From NCBI RefSeq assembly GCF_900258035.1, contig NZ_OGTP01000014.1, positions 62,001 through 126,000 on the forward strand: a stretch of DNA of 64,000 nucleotides, read 5' to 3'. Origin of the DNA: Caballeronia novacaledonica. Its GTDB lineage: Bacteria; Pseudomonadota; Gammaproteobacteria; Burkholderiales; Burkholderiaceae. Numbering within the stretch: the stretch's first letter is position 1; every line of letters begins with the position of its first letter. Shown here one piece after another: positions 61,113-64,000 of this stretch. Made by a program: the position numbers and the translations under genes. The notes under the pieces are model-generated. The model ran no database searches, was not told where the DNA came from, and worked only from the letters and a program-made list of their open reading frames with translations.

Positions 61113-62552
61113 ATGCAATCGAACACGGATCAAGGCGATCTCAAGTGCGGCCTCAAGCAGCGCCACATGACGATGATCGCGCTGGGCGGCGTCATAGGCG
61201 CCGGACTTTTCGTCGGCAGCGGTGTGGTGATCCAGCAGGCCGGGCCCGCCGCGATTCTCTCGTTTCTCATCACAGGCGGCCTCGTGGTGCTCGTCATGCG
61301 CATGCTCGGCGAGATGGCCTGCGCGATGCCGACCGTCGGCTCGTTCTATGAATACGCGCGCCTGGCGTTCAAGACACAGCGCGGGCCGGGCCGTCTCGCC
61401 GGCTTTCTGACGGGCTGGATGTACTGGTATTTCTGGGTCATCGTGATCGCGCTGGAAGCGGTCGCGGGCGCGAAGCTCGTGCAGTTCTGGATACCGGATG
61501 TGCCTTCATGGATCATCAGTCTCGTGCTGCTCGTCGTGCTCACGCTGACCAACCTCATTTCAGTGGGCAGTTACGGCGAATTCGAGTTCTGGTTCTCGTC
61601 GATCAAGGTCGGCGCGATCATCGTGTTCCTGTTTCTCGGCGGCCTCTATGTGTGCGGCTTCTGGCCCGCATCGATGCACACGACCGACGTCGCCTCGACT
61701 TTCCTCGGTCATGGCGGGTTCATGCCCAAAGGCATCGGACCAGTGATGACGGGTGCGGTCGCCGCGACCGGCTTCTACTTCGGCGCGGAGATCGTCACGA
61801 TTGCGGCGGCCGAAGCGAAGGAACCCGCGAAAGCAGTTGCAAAAGCAACTAATTCGGTCATCACGCGCGTGCTCGTGTTCTATGTGGGGTCGGTGGCGCT
61901 GGTCGTCGCGCTGGTGCCGTGGAATTCGCATCAGATGGCAACGCCCTACGTGAGCGCGCTCGAAGTGATGGGCATGCCCGCAGCAGCCAACGTCATGAAC
62001 GCCATCGTGCTCACGGCGGTATTGTCCGCGCTCAATTCGGGCCTCTACGCCGCGTCGCGCATGCTGTTCGCGTTGACGCGTCACGGCGATGCGCCGCTCG
62101 GCCTCGCGAAGGTCAACAAGCGCGGCGTGCCGGTGCGCGCCATTCTGCTCGGCACGGTGTTCGGCTATGTGTCCGTGGTGATGTCGTATATCTCGCCGGA
62201 TACGGTGTTCGCATTTCTCGTCAATTCGTACGGCACGGTGGCGATCTTCGTGTACCTGCTGATCGCGTTCTCGCAACTGCGTCTGCGTGCCCGCATGACG
62301 AGCTTCGAAGCGAACGACCTGCGCGTGCGCATGTGGGGCTTTCCCTATCTCACATGGCTTGCGATCTTCGGCATGACCGCGATCCTCGTCGCGATGGCCT
62401 TCATTCCCGATCAGCGCAAGCCGCTGTGGCTGGGCGTGGCGAGCCTCGGCATTCTGATCGTCGCGTATGTGGTGTTCAAGCGCGGCCGCAAGGAAAACGA
62501 GATCGAAGACGATGCACATTCGACGCAACATCTGCAAACCGTCGAGCGATAA
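61113..62552 (+). CDS. Amino-acid permease (GABA permease-like, APC family)
   Basis: A 479-residue, 12-helix APC-superfamily permease. It shows LKQRHMTMIALGGVIGAGLFVGSGVVIQQAGPAAILSFLITGGLVVLVMRMLGEMA, the consensus first helices of the AAT family, and GFYFGAEIVTIAAAEAKEPAKAVAKATNSVITRVLVFYVGS typical of GabP. The start is the ATG at 61113, with AGGAG five bases upstream. A strong terminator follows. It probably imports the substrate of the amine oxidoreductase two genes upstream; GABA itself is only one option. Confidence 0.9.
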   Translation: MQSNTDQGDLKCGLKQRHMTMIALGGVIGAGLFVGSGVVIQQAGPAAILSFLITGGLVVLVMRMLGEMACAMPTVGSFYEYARLAFKTQRGPGRLAGFLTGWMYWYFWVIVIALEAVAGAKLVQFWIPDVPSWIISLVLLVVLTLTNLISVGSYGEFEFWFSSIKVGAIIVFLFLGGLYVCGFWPASMHTTDVASTFLGHGGFMPKGIGPVMTGAVAATGFYFGAEIVTIAAAEAKEPAKAVAKATNSVITRVLVFYVGSVALVVALVPWNSHQMATPYVSALEVMGMPAAANVMNAIVLTAVLSALNSGLYAASRMLFALTRHGDAPLGLAKVNKRGVPVRAILLGTVFGYVSVVMSYISPDTVFAFLVNSYGTVAIFVYLLIAFSQLRLRARMTSFEANDLRVRMWGFPYLTWLAIFGMTAILVAMAFIPDQRKPLWLGVASLGILIVAYVVFKRGRKENEIEDDAHSTQHLQTVER

Positions 62553-62568
62553 CAAGCACTGAAACGGC

Positions 62569-62598
62569 GCCGGTTTGCTGCATTGCAAACCGGCTTTT
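62569..62598 (+). terminator. Rho-independent terminator after the permease
   Basis: A perfect 10-bp stem GCCGGTTTGC / GCAAACCGGC with loop TGCATT, followed by TTTT. It also touches the stop codon of the convergent iclR gene. Confidence 0.92.
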
Positions 62599-63359
62599 CA
62601 TTCCATGAAGGTCTTGGCGGTTTCTTCTGCAGTGCGGCGCAGATCGGGCTCGAATGCGAGCAATTGATCGAGCGCGACGCGTCCCACCGGCGCCTGAATG
62701 GCGATCGCCGCGCACGCACGATTGCGATCGAGCATCACCGGCACCGCAATCGCAACGAGTCCCTGCAAGTGCTCCTGATTGTTGATGGCGAGCATGCGGC
62801 GGCGCGTCAACGCGAGCTCCTTGCGCAGCGCATCGCGATCGGTGATCGTTCGCTCCGAATACGAGCGTAGCGGCAGGCGCTCGATCATGCGCTCGCGCCG
62901 TTCCTTCGGCAGAAAACTCAGCAGCAGCTTGCCGCTTGCCGAGCAATGCAGCGGCACATGCGAGCCCGGCTGAAGATGCATGCGCAACGGCCAGCCGGTC
63001 TCCACGCGATCCACGTAGACGACGTCGTTGCCCGCGAGCATCGTGAGATTGCAGGTTTCACCGACGCGTGCGACGAGTTGTTCCAAGAGCGCATGACGCG
63101 CCGCAGCGGGACCGGCATGCATCAGCACGTTGATGGCGAGCGTGCGCACGCGCGCCGAGCATTCGTAGAGCTTGTCGCTCGCGCCGCGCGTCACGAGCCA
63201 TGCGTCCATCAGTTGCACGAGGATGCGATGCACGGTCTGCTTCGGCAGGCCCAAGGCATCGACGAGCTCGGTCATCGAGAGCGGGCGATTCGCTTCGGCG
63301 AGCGTTTCGAGCACGCGGAACGCGCGCACGGCGGCGGCATTCGATTGATTCGACGTCAC
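62598..63359 (-). CDS. IclR-family regulator
   Basis: A 253-residue IclR regulator. The winged helix is VRAFRVLETLAEANRPLSMTELVDALGLPKQTVHRILVQLMDAWLVTRG; the effector domain contains VGETCNLTMLAGNDVVYVDRVETGWPLRMHLQPGSHVPLHCSASGKLLLS. The start is a GTG at 63359 behind GGGAG and AAGG. It is divergent from the acylating aldehyde dehydrogenase gene at the right edge, and the gap holds two matched 18-bp palindromes, so it most likely controls that gene and itself. Confidence 0.92.
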   Translation of the reverse strand: MTSNQSNAAAVRAFRVLETLAEANRPLSMTELVDALGLPKQTVHRILVQLMDAWLVTRGASDKLYECSARVRTLAINVLMHAGPAAARHALLEQLVARVGETCNLTMLAGNDVVYVDRVETGWPLRMHLQPGSHVPLHCSASGKLLLSFLPKERRERMIERLPLRSYSERTITDRDALRKELALTRRRMLAINNQEHLQGLVAIAVPVMLDRNRACAAIAIQAPVGRVALDQLLAFEPDLRRTAEETAKTFME

Positions 63360-63408
63360 GTTGCCTTGTCTCCCTCTGCGTGGTTTGCGTTTTTATTTCA
63401 TTGTGCGT

Positions 63409-63460
63409 CGAAAACACCGGTTTTCGGGACTCTGGAAAGTCCCGAAAAGCTGAATTTTCG
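63409..63460. promoter_or_regulatory. Twin 18-bp palindromes, probable IclR operator
   Basis: CGAAAA-N6-TTTTCG occurs twice: 63409-63426 (spacer CACCGG) and 63443-63460 (spacer GCTGAA), 34 bp apart centre to centre. Between them the flanks form a further perfect 11-bp inverted repeat TTTTCGGGACT / AGTCCCGAAAA (63421-63448). The array lies 50 bases before the iclR start and 110 before the dehydrogenase start. Confidence 0.7.
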
Positions 63461-63570
63461 ATGCACGCGATTTTGCTGCATGCGTTGTTCCAGAAAACGG
63501 GACCGCGCGACGAACGCGGCTGACTAGATTGGAAAGCACCGCCAATCTTCCAACAGCCGAGGTTTATCGC

Positions 63571-64000
63571 ATGAATCAAATGGCAAGCGGCGCAACGCTC
63601 GCGCGTCCCCGCGAGAACGGGCCGAACACCCAGGAACCCGATGTCGAACGCGTCGTCGCGACGCTCGTGACGCGAGCGCGCACCGCGCAACGACGCTTCG
63701 AGCAAGCGGGACAGGAGACCCTCGACATCGCCGCCGCGGCCGCCGCGTGGGCGATCATGGAGCCGCAGCGCAACCGGCTCTTGGCCGATCTGGCGGTAAG
63801 CGATACGGGCCTCGGCAACGCCGACGACAAGTTCCGCAAGAACCATCGCAAGACGCTCGGGTTGTTGCGCGATCTTCACGGTGTCGCGACGACGGGCGTG
63901 ATCGCGCGCGACGAGCAGCACGGCATCGTCGAGATCGCGCGCGCGGTCGGCGTGGTGGCTGCGATCACGCCATCGACGAATCCGGCCGCGACGCCCGCGA
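63571..64000 (+). CDS. Acylating (sulfo)acetaldehyde dehydrogenase-like protein, 3'-truncated by window edge
   Basis: The first 143 codons of an aldehyde dehydrogenase of the CoA-acylating type, open to the window end. Visible features: VERVVATLVTRARTAQRRFEQAGQETLDIAAAAAAWAIMEPQRNRLLADLAVSDTGLGN, KFRKNHRKTLGLLRDL, and GVVAAITPSTNPAATPA, the TPxTNPAATP signature of SauS/EutE-like enzymes. The ATG at 63571 is used, with GAGG nine bases upstream; an ATG at 63580 is possible. The catalytic Cys lies beyond the edge. An acylating sulfoacetaldehyde dehydrogenase (SauS-like) would link sulfoacetyl-CoA to the Xsc substrate; plain acetaldehyde is the alternative. Confidence 0.8.
   Translation, partial: MNQMASGATLARPRENGPNTQEPDVERVVATLVTRARTAQRRFEQAGQETLDIAAAAAAWAIMEPQRNRLLADLAVSDTGLGNADDKFRKNHRKTLGLLRDLHGVATTGVIARDEQHGIVEIARAVGVVAAITPSTNPAATPA

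Overview
The window is high-GC DNA with the gene content and codon style of Burkholderiaceae (Burkholderia/Paraburkholderia/Caballeronia type). It starts inside parA, followed by parB and a gene-poor stretch carrying three copies of one 16-bp palindrome. I read this as the partition/origin end of a secondary chromosome or megaplasmid. No rRNA, tRNA, CRISPR array, prophage or intact insertion sequence was seen. Almost everything right of 4 kb is accessory catabolism: pathway modules, each with its own transporter and regulator.

Layout. 0-3 kb: ParA (5'-truncated by the window), ParB, a terminator, parS-like palindromes and other inverted repeats. 3-9 kb: small conserved proteins, a catalase-like protein, an AEC exporter, and LysR and AraC regulators. 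9-18 kb: a long + strand operon with an outer-membrane protein, a Tat-exported FAD dehydrogenase, cytochrome c, an NTF2-fold protein, two-subunit hydroquinone 1,2-dioxygenase, semialdehyde dehydrogenase, maleylacetate reductase, hydroxyquinol dioxygenase and a Rieske protein. Together these form a hydroquinone-to-3-oxoadipate route with an unexplained oxidative front end. 18-26 kb: a glycoside-hydrolase lipoprotein, a sugar ABC transporter with a GntR regulator facing an aldonate dehydratase (arabonate-type), and a DMT exporter.

26-36 kb: a methyltransferase remnant, a cupin, glpR facing glpK-glpD, and an MFS / GH31 glycosidase / porin operon. 36-42 kb: a glyoxalase-like protein, a two-subunit GMC dehydrogenase lacking its usual cytochrome gene, a ribbon-helix-helix protein, a catalase-family peroxidase coupled to cytochrome b561, and a MocR-type regulator.

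42-56 kb: a C2-sulfonate block. A GMC dehydrogenase and MFS transporter resemble the isethionate module; xsc and pta convert sulfoacetaldehyde to acetyl-CoA; three IclR regulators sit around them. Next come a CobS/CobT-type AAA+/vWA pair without CobN and a CobW-type (COG0523) GTPase. A recurring 17-bp motif (CGGAAC-N5-GTTTCG) lies upstream of the GMC gene, xsc, one IclR gene, and in the gap between another IclR gene and cobS. It suggests one regulon that also covers the chelatase-like pair. 56-64 kb: an amidohydrolase with an SSS symporter, a DadA-type amine oxidase with an NTF2-fold protein and a GABA-type permease, an IclR regulator, and the start of an acylating (sulfo)acetaldehyde dehydrogenase cut by the right edge, with a pair of matched palindromes between the last two.
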